Origin: Eubacterium sp. CAG:251
Lineage (GTDB): Bacteria; Bacillota; Clostridia; Oscillospirales; Acutalibacteraceae
Length of the DNA stretch: 64,000 bases
Direction of reading: 5' to 3'
Assembly: GCA_000436835.1 (NCBI GenBank)
Contig: FR889144.1
Span: forward strand, 10,040-74,039
Shown: positions 32,822 to 41,715 of the stretch, piece by piece
How the letters are laid out: each line of letters starts with the position of its first letter
Numbering within the stretch: position 1 is the stretch's first letter
Notes under the pieces: model-generated
The model's input: only the letters and a program-made list of their open reading frames with translations
The model's database searches: none
What the model was told of the DNA's origin: nothing
Position numbers and translations under genes: made by a program

Positions 32822-32849
32822 TTGACAATAGGGCATAATGTGATAAAAT
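32822..32849 (+). promoter_or_regulatory. Promoter of the secreted protein gene at the MITE edge
   Basis: TTGACA (32822-32827), 16 nt, TAAAAT (32844-32849), starting six bases beyond the MITE end. Confidence 0.65.
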
Positions 32850-32881
32850 AAATAAAAACGATATTTATCGGGGGAATATAT

Positions 32882-33922
32882 ATGAAAAAAATAATATCGC
32901 TTGCATTAAGCGTTGTTTTGGCATTGTCAAGTCTGTCGTTTGGGGTGGTGACTGCGTTTGCAAACACTAAACAAACGGCGCCTAAAATCATTTTGAATGA
33001 AACCGCTGAGGTTTATGTTGATGTAAATAATAAGAGTTATGTTGAATTTACTCCTGCCACAACGGGATATTATGAGTTTTACTGTTTCACTCAAAGCTAT
33101 GGCGGAAATATAATGGCATCGATAGTGGATTTCGACGGCGAAACGGACAACAGTGTTATTAACGATAATTATAATCCGAATTTGCTTTGTGCGGCGGAGC
33201 TTATGGCAGGAAAAACTTATTATTATGTTCTTGAGTCCGCTCAGCCTGCTTTTTCAAGTGTTGTAAGCGTCAGAACGCATACTCACAGCTTTGGTGCAGT
33301 TGAAACATATCCTGCTCATTTTGACCAAAATGACAGCGCTTTGAGCTATGACGGATACAGCGAGAGCATTTGTGCCTTTTGCCCTGCAAACACGATAACA
33401 GCGTATTATGTTGCACCGGGCAAGGCAAAGGCTAAAACAAAAACATTTACATATAATAAAAAGAAAAAAACAACCAAGATTACGGTTTATGACAGGGCGG
33501 GAAATATTATTTCGCCGTCAAATTACACCGTCAGCTACAAGAATAATACAAAACCAGGATTTGCCACGGTTAACATTAAGTTCAAGGGAGTTTATACAGG
33601 CTCAATGTCATATAGATTGACAATTAAGCCTAAAAAGCAGTCGATATCCTCGATTAAAAGCAAGAGCAAAAAGAAAATAGCCCTTAAGTGGAAAAAGGAT
33701 TCAACCGTTACTGGATATCAAATTCAATATTCCACCTCCAAAAAATATACTAAAAAAGCAACTAAAACTATCACGATTAATAAAAAAAGCACAACCTCTA
33801 AAACGATATCAAAGCTTAAATCAAAGAAAAAATATTATGTAAGAATTCGTGCATATAAGCAGTCGCAGGGCAAAAAAATCTACGGCGCTTGGACTAAAAC
33901 AAAAACCATTAAGGTTAAATGA
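32882..33922 (+). CDS. Secreted protein with C-terminal basic fibronectin-like module, unknown function
   Basis: 346 aa. Signal peptide about 1-30 (ending TAFANT). Residues 40-135 form a PPC-like beta domain (YVEFTPATTGYYEFYCF). A middle part contains a Cys pair (ESICAFCP) and a beta domain (AGNIISPSNYTVSYKNNTKP, then GFATVNIKFKGVYTGSMS). The last 95 residues are a Lys-rich fibronectin type III-like module ending YYVRIRAYKQ...KIYGAWTKTKTIK. The same module ends the secreted GH25 protein at 7790, so both may share a wall-binding tail. No enzyme domain. Confidence 0.83.
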   Translation: MKKIISLALSVVLALSSLSFGVVTAFANTKQTAPKIILNETAEVYVDVNNKSYVEFTPATTGYYEFYCFTQSYGGNIMASIVDFDGETDNSVINDNYNPNLLCAAELMAGKTYYYVLESAQPAFSSVVSVRTHTHSFGAVETYPAHFDQNDSALSYDGYSESICAFCPANTITAYYVAPGKAKAKTKTFTYNKKKKTTKITVYDRAGNIISPSNYTVSYKNNTKPGFATVNIKFKGVYTGSMSYRLTIKPKKQSISSIKSKSKKKIALKWKKDSTVTGYQIQYSTSKKYTKKATKTITINKKSTTSKTISKLKSKKKYYVRIRAYKQSQGKKIYGAWTKTKTIKVK

Positions 33923-33944
33923 TGATTTTAATATAAATATAGCC

Positions 33945-33973
33945 TTGAAACGTCTATTATAATATGATAAAAT
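33945..33973 (+). promoter_or_regulatory. uxuA-uxuB promoter
   Basis: TTGAAA (33945-33950), 17 nt, TAAAAT (33968-33973) with a TG one base before the -10. About 40 bp before uxuA. Confidence 0.8.
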
Positions 33974-34015
33974 CAAAAGCGATGAATAATTAATTCCTAA
34001 AAAGGAGGCAAAAAT

Positions 34016-35086
34016 ATGCAAATGACTTTTCGTTGGTTCGGCAAGGACCTCGATACAGTTTCTCTTGAGCAAATCAAGCAGATTCCGGGCGTAGTCGGCG
34101 TTGTGCCTGCGCTTCATTATCTTCCTGCAGGCGAAGCATGGGAGATGGAAGACGTGCAGAAAATGTACGACGAAATCACGGCAGCAGGCTTGACGATGGA
34201 ATGTATCGAAAGCGTAAATGTTCACGAGGATATTAAGCTTGGTTTACCTACAAGGGACAAGCTTATTGAAAACTACAAAAAATCCATCAGAAATCTTGCA
34301 AAAGTAGGAGTTAAGGTTATATGCTATAACTTTATGCCTGTTTTTGACTGGACAAGGACAGACCTTTATATGCCTTTGCCTGACGGCTCTACCTGCCTTA
34401 GCTATGACGGTAAGCAGGTTGAGGGCAAATCTCCCGAAGATATGTTTAAGGAGATTGACGATAACTCAAACGGCTACGCAATGCCGGGTTGGGAAACCGA
34501 GAGAATGGGCGAGATTAAAGAGCTTTTCGCAAAATACAAGGGTGTAACCGCCGATGATTTATGGGCAAACCTTAAATATTTTCTTGAAGCTATTATGCCG
34601 ACGTGTGAGGAATGCGATGTTAAAATGGCAATCCATCCGGACGACCCGCCTTGGGGCATTTTTGGGCTTCCTCGTATTATTACGGGCAAAGAGGCTGTTG
34701 AAAAGCTTCTTAATATGGTGCCGAGCAAGTATAACGGACTTACTCTTTGCACAGGTTCACTCGGTGCAAGCCCTGATAACGATATGGTAGAAATTATTAA
34801 AGCAGCAGGCAATCGAATTTATTTTGCTCACCTTCGCAACGTTTCAATAAACGACAGATGGTTTAACGAAACCGCCCACGAAAGCGACTGCGGTTCGCTT
34901 GATATGTATGAAATTGTTAAGGCTTTGCAGGAGGTTGGATTTGACGGATACATCCGCCCTGACCACGGCAGAATGATTTGGGGCGAAGTTGCACGTCCGG
35001 GCTACGGTCTTTATGACAGAGCCTTGGGTGTAAGTTATCTCAACGGTCTTTGGGAAGCTGTTGAAAAAAGCAGAAAGGATAAATAA
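34016..35086 (+). CDS. uxuA: Mannonate dehydratase
   Basis: Dehydrates D-mannonate to 2-keto-3-deoxygluconate in hexuronate breakdown. 356 aa TIM-barrel protein, with MTFRWFGKDLDTVSLEQIKQ at the N-terminus, CYNFMPVFDWTRTDL, metal-binding MAIHPDDPPWGIFGLPRI, and ESDCGSLDMYEIVKAL ... RPDHGRMIWGE. AAGGAGG precedes the ATG. uxuB follows by 4 bp, giving two consecutive steps in one operon. Confidence 0.96.
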   Translation: MQMTFRWFGKDLDTVSLEQIKQIPGVVGVVPALHYLPAGEAWEMEDVQKMYDEITAAGLTMECIESVNVHEDIKLGLPTRDKLIENYKKSIRNLAKVGVKVICYNFMPVFDWTRTDLYMPLPDGSTCLSYDGKQVEGKSPEDMFKEIDDNSNGYAMPGWETERMGEIKELFAKYKGVTADDLWANLKYFLEAIMPTCEECDVKMAIHPDDPPWGIFGLPRIITGKEAVEKLLNMVPSKYNGLTLCTGSLGASPDNDMVEIIKAAGNRIYFAHLRNVSINDRWFNETAHESDCGSLDMYEIVKALQEVGFDGYIRPDHGRMIWGEVARPGYGLYDRALGVSYLNGLWEAVEKSRKDK

Positions 35087-35090
35087 TTTT

Positions 35091-35942
35091 ATGTTTAATC
35101 ACGAAAATTTAAAAGGCAAGGTTGCTGTTGTAACAGGCGGCGGCGGTGTTCTTTGTGCCGCTTTTGCAAAAACTCTTGCAGCTCAGGGCTGTAAGGTAGC
35201 AGTTCTTGATCTTAATGAAGGTGCTGCGCAAAAATGTGCAGACGAAATCAACGCAAACGGCGGAGAGGCTATTGCAGTCGGCTGTAATGTTCTTGAACTT
35301 GAATCTATGGAAAATGCTCGCAAGACTGTTAATGAAAAGCTCGGTACATGCGATATTCTTTTAAACGGTGCAGGCGGTAATAACCCTAAGGGCACAACTA
35401 CTAAGGATACTCTTGAAAAAATCGACCTTGTTCAAAAGGATGAAAACGTAAAGACATTCTTTGACCTTGACCCTAACGGTATCAGTTTTGTATTTAATCT
35501 TAACTTTCTCGGCACTCTTATTCCTACTCAGGTTTTCGCTAAGGATATGGCTGAAAAGGAAAAGGGCACAATCATTATGGTTACTTCAATGAATGCCTTT
35601 AGACCTCTTACACGTATTCCTGCTTACAGTGCCGCAAAAGCCGCTGTTAAGAATTTCACCGAGTGGATGGCAGTTCATTTTGCACCGCTTGGTATCAGAG
35701 TAAATGCTATTGCTCCGGGATTCTTTTCAACAAAGCAGAATGCTACTCTTCTTTGGAACGAGGACGGCACTCCTACCGAGAGAACGGGCAAAATTCTTGC
35801 CGCAACACCTATGGACAGATTTGGCGAGCCGGAGGAGCTTGCGGGCACACTTCTTTTCCTTTGCGACGATACCTATTCAGGTTTCATTACAGGTGTAAAC
35901 ATTCCTGTTGACGGCGGATTTAACGCTTATTCGGGTGTTTAA
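35091..35942 (+). CDS. uxuB: D-mannonate oxidoreductase / fructuronate reductase, SDR type
   Basis: 283 aa short-chain dehydrogenase. TGGGGVLCAAFAKTLA is the NAD-binding motif, NGAGGNNPKGT follows, and the catalytic Tyr-Lys is in YSAAKAAVKNF. The SDR form replaces the classical UxuB in many Firmicutes, and sharing a 4-bp gap with uxuA supports fructuronate as substrate. The start is the ATG at 35091; the open frame begins inside uxuA. An intrinsic terminator follows. Confidence 0.88.
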   Translation: MFNHENLKGKVAVVTGGGGVLCAAFAKTLAAQGCKVAVLDLNEGAAQKCADEINANGGEAIAVGCNVLELESMENARKTVNEKLGTCDILLNGAGGNNPKGTTTKDTLEKIDLVQKDENVKTFFDLDPNGISFVFNLNFLGTLIPTQVFAKDMAEKEKGTIIMVTSMNAFRPLTRIPAYSAAKAAVKNFTEWMAVHFAPLGIRVNAIAPGFFSTKQNATLLWNEDGTPTERTGKILAATPMDRFGEPEELAGTLLFLCDDTYSGFITGVNIPVDGGFNAYSGV

Positions 35943-35961
35943 TTAAATAATAAATATTACT

Positions 35962-35996
35962 AAGGGCGATTTGATTTACATTTCGCCCTTTTTAAA
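35962..35996 (+). terminator. uxuAB terminator
   Basis: AAGGGCGA/TCGCCCTT stem (35962-35969 with 35983-35990) followed by T5. Confidence 0.75.
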
Positions 35997-36007
35997 TAGG
36001 TGATGAA

Positions 36008-37624
36008 ATGGATAAATCCAAAAAGAAAAAAACGCTTGCAATAGTTATTTCCTGCGTTGTTGTGATTTTGGCGGCAGTAGTTTTGTATATCGCCTTCGGC
36101 GTTATCGGAACCGACAGCAAGGTTGTTTACGGTCAAAGTAATTTGGTTAATGCAAACAAAAACGGCAGTAACACTACTGTTATCGACGTTAACACAAATT
36201 ATCAGATTATGAACGGCTTTGGCGCTTCGGCTTGCTGGTGGAGCCAAGACGTCGGCGCTTGGGACAATGCAGACGAGATTATGCAAGCGCTTTATGATTC
36301 CGACAAAGGAATAGGGCTTAATATTTATCGCTACAATCTCGGTGCAGGCTCAAAAAACGACACTCATATTTTGACTGAAAACCGCAGAACAGAGTGCTTT
36401 TTGAATGCTGACGGAACTTATAATTTTAATAACGACAAAAACGTACAGGCTTGCCTTGAACTTGCAAAAAAATATGCAGGCAAGGATATGCGCTTAACTC
36501 TTTTTTGCAACAGCGCTCCCGTTTATCTTACCAAAAACGGTGCATCTTATTGCACACCTTATAAAAATGAGGACGAGCCGTGGATATCCAATCTTGATAA
36601 ATCAAAATATCCCGATTTTGCGGATTTTTGCTATAACAGTGCAGAGTATTTTGTAAATAAAGGATACCGTGTAACAAGCGTTTCGCCGATTAATGAGCCG
36701 CAATATAATTGGGCGGCTTGGTATAATGACGATAACACTTATAGCGTTAATCAAGAGGGCTGTTATTATTCTAAGTATGAGGCAAGGGATTTGCTCAAAA
36801 CATTTGTAAAGAAATTTAAAGGCTCAGATTTAGATAAAAAGGGCGTTAAGGTTTCTATGTTTGAATCAGGCTCAATGGAGGGCGACGATTCAAGCTGTGC
36901 GGCATATATGGACTGCATTTTAGGCAGAGGGCCAAAATATGTTTTTAAAAATGCAAAGCTTCGCAAATATTTTAAAGAAGTAAGTATGCATTCTTATTGG
37001 TCGGGTGCAGATACTAAGAAAAATGCGGAAAATTATTTCAGCGATAAATATTCCAAATATTCTGTTGCCGCTACGGAATATTGCCAAATGACCGACGATA
37101 AAAATACAGGTGTTTATGACCTTATTGCTAAGGAGAAAAACGGCACTAACGGCACATCTATAAAATACGGCGTCGCAATGGCAAATACCATTGTTGACGA
37201 TTTGACTATAATGAATGCAAACGAATGGGATTGGTGGACTGCATGTTCTTACGGAACTTATACCGACGGACTTATTTATCTTGATGAGGATAATCACGAA
37301 AATCTCGATTTTTCAAAGAGATACTACTGCCTCGGCAATTTTTCAAAATTCATTAAAGAGGGTGCGGTAAGAGTTGCGTGTTCTTCGGGTGTCAAAAATG
37401 TAAGAAGCGTTGCTTTTGTGAATGAGGATAATACTGTTGTAACTGTATATGTTAATAATAATGATAAAAAAGCATATACAACAATTGACTGCGAAGGCGA
37501 TTATGCTGTTTACACAACCGACAGGGACAACGACATTGCCAAAACCGACTTCGGCAAAGCCAAAAAGGTTAAGGTTTCACTTCCTGCTTCAAGCGTTGTA
37601 ACCGTAGTTTATGAAGCAAAATAA
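36008..37624 (+). CDS. Glycoside hydrolase family 30 protein
   Basis: 538 aa, an N-terminal membrane anchor or uncleaved signal (residues about 9-32), then a GH30 barrel: MNGFGASACWWSQDVGAW, GIGLNIYRYNLGAGS, the acid/base Glu in VSPINEPQYNW, and the nucleophile Glu in VAATEYCQM. The C-terminal beta domain (about 445-538) is the usual GH30 side domain. Sequence style is nearer to GH30_5/GH30_8-like endo-galactanases or xylanases than to glucocerebrosidases, but substrate is not settled. It follows uxuAB in the same direction; galacturonan/glucuronan-containing polysaccharide use would fit. Confidence 0.87.
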   Translation: MDKSKKKKTLAIVISCVVVILAAVVLYIAFGVIGTDSKVVYGQSNLVNANKNGSNTTVIDVNTNYQIMNGFGASACWWSQDVGAWDNADEIMQALYDSDKGIGLNIYRYNLGAGSKNDTHILTENRRTECFLNADGTYNFNNDKNVQACLELAKKYAGKDMRLTLFCNSAPVYLTKNGASYCTPYKNEDEPWISNLDKSKYPDFADFCYNSAEYFVNKGYRVTSVSPINEPQYNWAAWYNDDNTYSVNQEGCYYSKYEARDLLKTFVKKFKGSDLDKKGVKVSMFESGSMEGDDSSCAAYMDCILGRGPKYVFKNAKLRKYFKEVSMHSYWSGADTKKNAENYFSDKYSKYSVAATEYCQMTDDKNTGVYDLIAKEKNGTNGTSIKYGVAMANTIVDDLTIMNANEWDWWTACSYGTYTDGLIYLDEDNHENLDFSKRYYCLGNFSKFIKEGAVRVACSSGVKNVRSVAFVNEDNTVVTVYVNNNDKKAYTTIDCEGDYAVYTTDRDNDIAKTDFGKAKKVKVSLPASSVVTVVYEAK

Positions 37625-37636
37625 AAATGTATAATT

Positions 37637-37675
37637 AAACACCTCAGGGGTAATAATACTCTTGAGGTGTTTTTT
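37637..37675 (+). terminator. Terminator-like hairpin that contains the next gene's ribosome site
   Basis: Stem AAACACCTCA/TGAGGTGTTT (37637-37646 with 37663-37672) plus a T run ends three bases before the M23 gene's ATG. The GAGGTG of the right arm is the only visible Shine-Dalgarno of that gene, so folding would hide it. Confidence 0.7.
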
Positions 37676-38401
37676 ATGGCTACAAAAGATAAACCAAATA
37701 ATAAAAATTTAAGAGCGCTTTTCTCTGTCATTTGCCTTTGCATTGTTGCACTTGGGCTGATAGTTTATTTTTCAACCAATTCCGCCCACACAACGGATGT
37801 AAACGAGGCGACAACGGTTGTTGATAAGGCTAAGGACAAAGAAAAAAAGATTACGACTCAACCGTCAACCGCCCTGACAACGCAGGAAAATACGCAAGCT
37901 CAAACAACAAAAAAGAGCGAAAATAAAAAGCCGACAACAGTTACCTCAACCGAGGTTTCAACAATGACGTCGAGCGATACAAATATTCCCTATAAATCTT
38001 TTTATAAATACCCTTGCGATGAAACGGTATTGACACCCTACAGCGAGGAACTTGTTAAAAACAAAACTATGAACGATTACAGAGCGCATACGGCAATCGA
38101 TTTTAAAGCAGCAAAGGGCACAAAGGTCATTTCTATCAACGACGGACTTGTGCTTTCAGTAACGAAGGACGCTATGCTCGGCACGGTTATTGAAATTGAC
38201 CACGGCTCAAAGCTCGTCGCTCGCTATTGCGGTATGGATACGGTTAATGTGTCTGAGGGGGACTATGTAACTATCGGCGAAGTTCTCGGCACTCTCGGTA
38301 CAACTCCGTTTGAGGAAAAAAGCGAAAGTCATCTTCATTTTGAAACTTTGCTTGATAATAAATATGTAAATCCGCTTAATGTAATGGGCAAAACAGAGTA
38401 A
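37676..38401 (+). CDS. M23 family metallopeptidase-like protein (SpoIIQ-like)
   Basis: 241 aa. A membrane segment at about 15-35, then a Thr/Gln/Lys-rich linker (about 42-105) and a LytM domain (about 120-238). The LytM region has RAHTAIDFKAAKGTKVISIN and SHLHFETLLDN; of the usual HxxxD...HxH zinc ligands, the first motif is H-TAID and the last H-L-H, so zinc binding appears intact. Size and anchor resemble SpoIIQ, but the Lys/Thr linker is not diagnostic. The stem-loop upstream may limit translation. Confidence 0.82.
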   Translation: MATKDKPNNKNLRALFSVICLCIVALGLIVYFSTNSAHTTDVNEATTVVDKAKDKEKKITTQPSTALTTQENTQAQTTKKSENKKPTTVTSTEVSTMTSSDTNIPYKSFYKYPCDETVLTPYSEELVKNKTMNDYRAHTAIDFKAAKGTKVISINDGLVLSVTKDAMLGTVIEIDHGSKLVARYCGMDTVNVSEGDYVTIGEVLGTLGTTPFEEKSESHLHFETLLDNKYVNPLNVMGKTE

Positions 38402-38416
38402 ACTTTTGATAAAGTG

Positions 38417-38457
38417 AAAACAGCGACTTGAACTTATTAATTCAAGCCGCTGTTTTT
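38417..38457 (+). terminator. Terminator after the M23 gene
   Basis: AAAACAGCGACTTGAA/TTCAAGCCGCTGTTTT (one mismatch) with a T5 tail. Confidence 0.88.
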
Positions 38458-38482
38458 GTATAAATGTTATAATATGTAATTT

Positions 38483-38505
38483 GTAGGGGCGAACATTGTT
38501 CGCCC
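38483..38505. repeat. REP-like palindrome
   Basis: GTAGGGGCGAAC, centre ATT, GTTCGCCC. It matches the full palindrome at 56022-56048 and the half arm joined to the transposase relic at 24484-24495. It lies between the convergent M23 and DUF975 genes. Confidence 0.8.
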
Positions 38506-38509
38506 GTTT

Positions 38510-39868
38510 TTATTCATTTATATCCGTATTTTCGTCTGATGGCTGTTGCTCATTTTCGTTATCCTGAACTTCAACCGAAGGAATTTCGCCATTTGCCTCA
38601 GGCACCTGAACGGTAGGATGATAATATTCATCAACCTCGCTGTTTGCCGCCTCGCTTGGTGCGCTGTTGTTTTCGGCTGCTGTATCGTCAGTATTCGCAT
38701 AAGACGGATATGAACCGCTTTGAACAGGCTCTTGCTCTGTCGGTACACTGTTTGGATTGTAGGAATAAAACGGAGCTGCATTTTGATTTTGTGCAGTTTC
38801 GTTTTGAGCACTGCTTTGTGTATTATCACAATTATTAGGATTGTAGTAATAATTGCTTTGATTGTTGTTATCGTTATAGTTTTGATTGCCGTTTTGAGCA
38901 CCTGCAAAAGCATATTTAGCCGCTCTTTGCTCTTGCGAAAGAAAATCATCCTCAGTAATTTTTCCCTCTTGAAGCGCCCTGAGTTTGAAGTTTTCATAAT
39001 AGAGTGCCTGAGTGGTGAAATAATAAGGAACTACATAAATGCTTGCAATGCCGAATGTGATGCAGGTAAGAATCCACCAGCCGATAAAGCTTAAATCAAG
39101 AGCGAAAAGCTCGCCTCTGTTGCCGGCAACCATTTTTTTAGATAACTTGAGAGCCTCTGTCGGCTTCAAATTCGGGTTTTCGCACATAAGCTGGAATGCA
39201 AAGTATGAACTGTAGTGATAAACTATTCCTGGGATTACGAAAAGAAGCGACCAAAGGAATTCAAAAACACCTCTTAAAATATAAATGACGATTTTGTTGC
39301 CGTATGTAGGGCCGAACGAAATCTTGAAAATATTTTGAATTTCTTTGCCGAGCCCCAATTGCTCGTTAGGGTCACGCTTAATAAGCAAAACGTAAAAGCC
39401 GCAAAGCGAAACAAAAAGAGGCGAAAGTATCACCGAAACAACAGTAAGGCTTTTTAATCCTATATCTTCAAGACCGATGTTACCGTTTACAAACATCGTT
39501 GACGGCTTGGCTGAACTGCCGATTATTTTATCTGACGGAGTATATTTTTGACCGAAGCTTTCAATCGGGTTGTCGCTTGAGCTGTCGCCTGAATCGTTAC
39601 CGTCATCGTAATCATAATCGTGATTGCCGTTTCCAAAATAATTAAAGAAATCCTCAGGCGTGTTTTGACCTGAACTGTTATCGCTTGAGCCGTTGCTTGG
39701 GCCGAAAATGTCTTCCAAATTATCTCTGCTGTTGTATGCGGAAATGCCTACCGTTAAGCCGTTTACCAAAAACAAAACGATTGCGCTTAACACAAACAGT
39801 GCAAATATCTTTTCTTTAATAATCTGCTTAGCCTGCGATTTAACTAAGCTTCTGTTGATTTTGTTCAT
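38510..39868 (-). CDS. DUF975 family integral membrane protein
   Basis: 452 aa. The N-terminus KSQAKQIIKEKIFALFVLSAI and the four or five later membrane segments (GLGKEIQNIFKISFGPTYGNK, VFEFLWSLLFVIPGIVYHYS, SFIGWWILTCITFGIASIYV) match DUF975. An unusually long Gly/Asn/Ser/Asp-rich loop is inserted between segments 1 and 2, and the C-terminal 130 residues are Asn/Gln/Pro-rich, low complexity. It lies 23 bp behind glyS with GGAGGATAAAATT before the ATG, so it is cotranscribed. Function unknown. Confidence 0.85.
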   Translation of the reverse strand: MNKINRSLVKSQAKQIIKEKIFALFVLSAIVLFLVNGLTVGISAYNSRDNLEDIFGPSNGSSDNSSGQNTPEDFFNYFGNGNHDYDYDDGNDSGDSSSDNPIESFGQKYTPSDKIIGSSAKPSTMFVNGNIGLEDIGLKSLTVVSVILSPLFVSLCGFYVLLIKRDPNEQLGLGKEIQNIFKISFGPTYGNKIVIYILRGVFEFLWSLLFVIPGIVYHYSSYFAFQLMCENPNLKPTEALKLSKKMVAGNRGELFALDLSFIGWWILTCITFGIASIYVVPYYFTTQALYYENFKLRALQEGKITEDDFLSQEQRAAKYAFAGAQNGNQNYNDNNNQSNYYYNPNNCDNTQSSAQNETAQNQNAAPFYSYNPNSVPTEQEPVQSGSYPSYANTDDTAAENNSAPSEAANSEVDEYYHPTVQVPEANGEIPSVEVQDNENEQQPSDENTDINE

Positions 39869-39891
39869 AATTTTATCCTCCTTTGGATAAA

Positions 39892-41274
39892 CTAAAACTC
39901 AACCTTTTCCTCAATAAACTTTGCAAGTTCATCAATAGAAATTCTAACCTGCTCCATAGTGTCACGGTCACGTACTGTTACGCAGTTATCCTCAACCGAG
40001 TCAAAGTCATAGGTTATGCAGTAAGGAGTACCGATTTCGTCCTGACGGCGATATCTCTTGCCGATAGAGCCGGCGTCATCATAATCAATGTTGAATTTTT
40101 TAGAAAGCATTGCATAAACCTCGCCTGCCTGCTCGTTAAGCTTTTTTGAAAGCGGAAGAACAGCAGCCTTAAACGGCGCAATAGCAGGGTGGAAGTGCAT
40201 AACAATTCTCTTGTCGTTCTTTTCTTCGTCAAGAACCTCCTCGTCGTATGCTTCGGTAAGAAGTGCCAAGAATAAACGCTCAACACCGAGTGACGGCTCA
40301 ATAACGTAAGGAACATATTTTTCGCCTGTTGTCTGGTCAAAATATTCAAGGTTTTTGCCGCTTGTTTTGATATGCTGAGTGAGGTCGTAGTCTGTTCTGT
40401 CTGCAACGCCCCAAAGCTCACCCCAACCAAACGGGAATTTATATTCAAAGTCTGTAGTTGCTTTGGAATAGAAGCAAAGCTCCTCTTGGTCGTGGTCACG
40501 AAGTCTGAGGTTATCTTTGCTGATGTTAAGAGAATAAAGCCAATCACGGCAGAAACTTCTCCAATAATCAAACCATTCAAGGTCAGTGCCCGGTTTGCAG
40601 AAAAATTCAAGCTCCATTTGCTCAAATTCTCTTACACGGAAGATGAACTTACCCGGTGTAATCTCGTTACGGAATGATTTGCCTACCTGTGCAACACCGA
40701 AAGGAATTTTCTTTCTTGTTGTTCTTTGCACGTTTGCAAAGTTTACAAAAATACCCTGCGCAGTTTCAGGACGGAGATAAATTTCGTCCTTAGCATCCTC
40801 AGTAACACCCTGAAAAGTTTTAAACATAAGGTTGAATTGGCGGATATCGGTAAAGTTGTGAGCGCCGCAATTAGGGCAAGGAATATTGTGCTCCTTAATA
40901 TAAGCAGCCATTTCCTCGTTACTCCAACCTGCAACATTTGTGCCGTCAAAGCTTTCAATCAAGTCGTCTGCTCTGTGCCTTGTTTTACATTCGCAGCAGT
41001 CCATAAGCGGGTCAGAGAAGCCGCCGAGGTGACCTGAAGCAACCCAAGTCTGCGGGTTCATAAGAATTGCGCTGTCAAGGCCTACATTGTATTGGTTTTC
41101 CTGGATAAATTTCTTTCTCCAAGCTTTTTTGATGTTTTCCTTAAGTTCAACGCCGAGCGGACCGTAGTCCCATGTATTTGCAAGACCGCCGTAAATCTCA
41201 GAGCCGGGGTAAACAAATCCTCTTCCCTTGCAAAGAGCAACAAGCTGGTCTAAAGTTTTTTCTGAATTATCCAT
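39892..41274 (-). CDS. glyS: Glycyl-tRNA synthetase (single-chain, class II)
   Basis: Charges tRNA-Gly, 460 aa, of the alpha2 type. Motifs: GFVYPGSEIYGGLANTWDYGP, a treble-clef CCECKTRHRADD...CPNCG zinc-like segment, MFKTFQGVTEDAKDEIYLRPETAQGIF (motif 2), and SLGVERLFLALL (motif 3). The leader is only about 30 nt, too short for a T-box. Confidence 0.97.
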   Translation of the reverse strand: MDNSEKTLDQLVALCKGRGFVYPGSEIYGGLANTWDYGPLGVELKENIKKAWRKKFIQENQYNVGLDSAILMNPQTWVASGHLGGFSDPLMDCCECKTRHRADDLIESFDGTNVAGWSNEEMAAYIKEHNIPCPNCGAHNFTDIRQFNLMFKTFQGVTEDAKDEIYLRPETAQGIFVNFANVQRTTRKKIPFGVAQVGKSFRNEITPGKFIFRVREFEQMELEFFCKPGTDLEWFDYWRSFCRDWLYSLNISKDNLRLRDHDQEELCFYSKATTDFEYKFPFGWGELWGVADRTDYDLTQHIKTSGKNLEYFDQTTGEKYVPYVIEPSLGVERLFLALLTEAYDEEVLDEEKNDKRIVMHFHPAIAPFKAAVLPLSKKLNEQAGEVYAMLSKKFNIDYDDAGSIGKRYRRQDEIGTPYCITYDFDSVEDNCVTVRDRDTMEQVRISIDELAKFIEEKVEF

Positions 41275-41305
41275 TGCATTTTCCTCCGTTAGTTATATAC
41301 ACTTT

Positions 41306-41334
41306 ATTTTACTATGTTTTTATTAATAAGTCAA
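41306..41334 (-). promoter_or_regulatory. glyS promoter
   Basis: On the minus strand TTGACT (41329-41334), 17 nt, TAAAAT (41306-41311). Confidence 0.8.
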
Positions 41335-41340
41335 TTATAA

Positions 41341-41652
41341 GTTGTGAATAAGCAGTAAGTTGTGAATAAGCAGCCATAGCGTCGAAAGAAATTCCGTGTT
41401 TAGAAAGCTAAGGCTGCGAAGAAGTAGTCAGAATTGGATTTTTAGTGAGAGGAGCTGTACGTGTGTACTGCCCTCTCGCTAAAAATTCAAAGCGCCCGAC
41501 GTTTTGTCGCCATATCCTTTAGGATATTAAGGCAAAACGTTCAAATGCCGATGATATGATTGTTACAGCGTAATGTGATTACACTATTAAAAATCAATTT
41601 CTAATAATTATAAATATTGGGGGGCGCAGTTATGGCTATTTATTCGCAACCG
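41341..41652 (+). mobile_element. VSE-B copy a, full length with terminal inverted repeats
   Basis: The left end GTTGTGAATAAGCAGCCATAG (present twice, from 41341 and 41359) is mirrored by the right end, whose reverse complement reads GGTTGCGAATAAATAGCCATA (41625-41652). Inside: GCGAAGAAGTAGTCAGAATTG; hairpin I (41439-41485) with the GGAGCTGTACGT apex; linker AAAGCGCC; hairpin II ACGTTTTGTC...GGCAAAACGT (41499-41540). No coding. It occupies the gap between glyS and the 3D/G5 gene. Confidence 0.8.
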
Positions 41653-41663
41653 TAAAAAAGAAA

Positions 41664-41686
41664 AAGGGAAAGCAAAGCTTTCCCTT
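41664..41686 (-). terminator. Terminator after the 3D/G5 protein gene
   Basis: AAGGGAAAGC/GCTTTCCCTT, loop AAA; on the minus strand followed by TTTCTTTTTT. Confidence 0.88.
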
Positions 41687-41715
41687 AAACGAACCTTAAT
41701 TAATTAATTTAATAC

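Noticed and set aside
40014..40625. 203-codon minus-strand frame inside glyS
   Set aside because: Shifted frame of glyS; glyS itself is complete and well supported.
41275..41340. T-box leader for glyS
   Set aside because: The promoter leaves only about 30 nt of leader, with no AGGGTGGNACCGCG-like antiterminator.
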